Shown here in pieces: positions 5,575 through 6,027 of a stretch of DNA of 6,027 nucleotides. How positions within the stretch are numbered: the stretch's first letter is position 1; every line of letters starts with the position of its first letter. Location: positions 9,890 through 15,916 of the forward strand of contig JABMDH010000092.1 of assembly GCA_015904075.1 (NCBI GenBank). Reading direction: 5' to 3'. The translations under genes and the position numbers were made by a program. Under the pieces are notes generated by a model that made no database searches, was not told the origin of the DNA, and was given only the letters and a program-made list of their open reading frames with translations. Source of the DNA: Nitrospira sp. Lineage in GTDB: Bacteria; Nitrospirota; Nitrospiria; Nitrospirales; Nitrospiraceae.

Positions 5575-5583
5575 AATAAGCGC

Positions 5584-5611
5584 GCGTCTCACCGCACACT
5601 AAATCAGACGC
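5584..5611. terminator. Weak inverted repeat between convergent genes
   Basis: GCGTCT (5584-5589) and AGACGC (5606-5611) are a perfect 6-base inverted repeat with a 16-base loop, in the short gap between the two convergent genes. It directly abuts the minus-strand stop. No T-run follows on either strand, so a terminator role is only positional inference. Confidence 0.25.
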
Positions 5612-6027
5612 TCATCGCTCCGGATTTCTGGCGGCCGTGACCGCCGAGGCGAACGTCAGCAGGCTCTTTCGCTCGTCATCGTCCAACGCCAGCAAGAGAT
5701 GTGCTTCCTCGCCGTGCATCAACCGCAGGCTCAGGAATGGTTCTTCCCGCCGCTTTTCCCGGTTGTCCCACATCGCATCGATCAGTTGCACTTTATCCAA
5801 TTGGCCGACCGACACGACATCGTACCGGAAATAGGAATCGCCGATCACGATGTCGAACACCACGTTGCCTGCCGTCAGCAGCATCAGATTGAACCGACCT
5901 TGATCCTCATACCCTTCCGGCAGGAACTTGTTGATGTGGCACAAGGCGACTTTGCGGTCACCAAGCGCTGCGTGGATTTTCTCCTTGAGCGACGCATAAT
6001 CGATCTGGAGCGCTTTCTCATCCGGCC
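5612..6027 (-). CDS. Unidentified protein, C-terminal part (5' end outside window)
   Basis: The minus strand is open from the right edge of the window (first full codon at 6025) to TGA at 5614-5612, giving 137 residues without a start. An internal TTG at 5944 is not the true start, because the upstream frame continues in protein-like sequence (DEKALQIDYASLKEKIHAAL). The visible part is soluble and rich in charged residues, with no signal peptide or membrane helix. It alternates predicted strands and turns (NVVFDIVIGDSYFRYDVVSV, PFLSLRLMHGEEAHLLLAL) and ends with a helix rich in K, L and A. The strand-rich region followed by a C-terminal helix would be compatible with a PH-like fold, but that is speculation and I do not recognise the family. 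The coding frame is well supported by length and composition. Confidence 0.75.
   Translation of the reverse strand, partial: PDEKALQIDYASLKEKIHAALGDRKVALCHINKFLPEGYEDQGRFNLMLLTAGNVVFDIVIGDSYFRYDVVSVGQLDKVQLIDAMWDNREKRREEPFLSLRLMHGEEAHLLLALDDDERKSLLTFASAVTAARNPER

Overview
The window looks chromosomal, from a moderately GC-rich bacterium. The long-type ThiC, a Thi4 with His at the sulfur-donor position, and the particular TPR protein and intergenic hairpin next to them suggest Nitrospirota, probably Nitrospira. That rests on remembered resemblance, not on a search.

Positions 1-3841 are a thiamine-precursor locus that has undergone tandem duplication. It starts inside the 3' half of thiC (pyrimidine branch) and continues with thi4 (thiazole branch), a hairpin-forming intergenic element of about 120 bp, and a TPR-repeat gene. 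The thi4-hairpin-TPR block is then repeated. The junction is visible: the first TPR gene loses its own end and instead carries about 32 codons homologous to the C-terminus of ThiC. The natural reading is a tandem duplication of an ancestral thiC-thi4-TPR order, with the breakpoint joining the TPR 3' end to the thiC 3' end in frame. The copies are not recent clones. The thi4 genes differ by about 17% in their first 196 bp, share an 81-bp identical block, and differ by about 5% at the 3' end, so the history is mosaic.

Positions 3842-4170 are a rearrangement scar: five degenerate G-rich hexamers, the first 19 codons of a four-helix-bundle (S23/intervening-sequence-type) gene, and then the last 74 or so codons of a GcvT/YgfZ-type folate-binding protein. 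Positions 4171-4506 hold no convincing gene. Then come a group II truncated hemoglobin (4507-4926) and an exported protein of unknown function (5047-5574) whose C-terminus was altered by an 11-bp tandem duplication. On the minus strand, convergent with it, lies the C-terminal part of an unidentified protein that runs off the window's right edge.

Functionally, ThiC makes HMP-P from AIR, and the two Thi4 proteins would make the thiazole moiety from NAD, glycine and probably free sulfide. The TPR protein has no known thiamine role but travels with thi4 in both copies. The right half is a set of unrelated single genes and remnants. No tRNA, rRNA, CRISPR array or transposase gene was seen.
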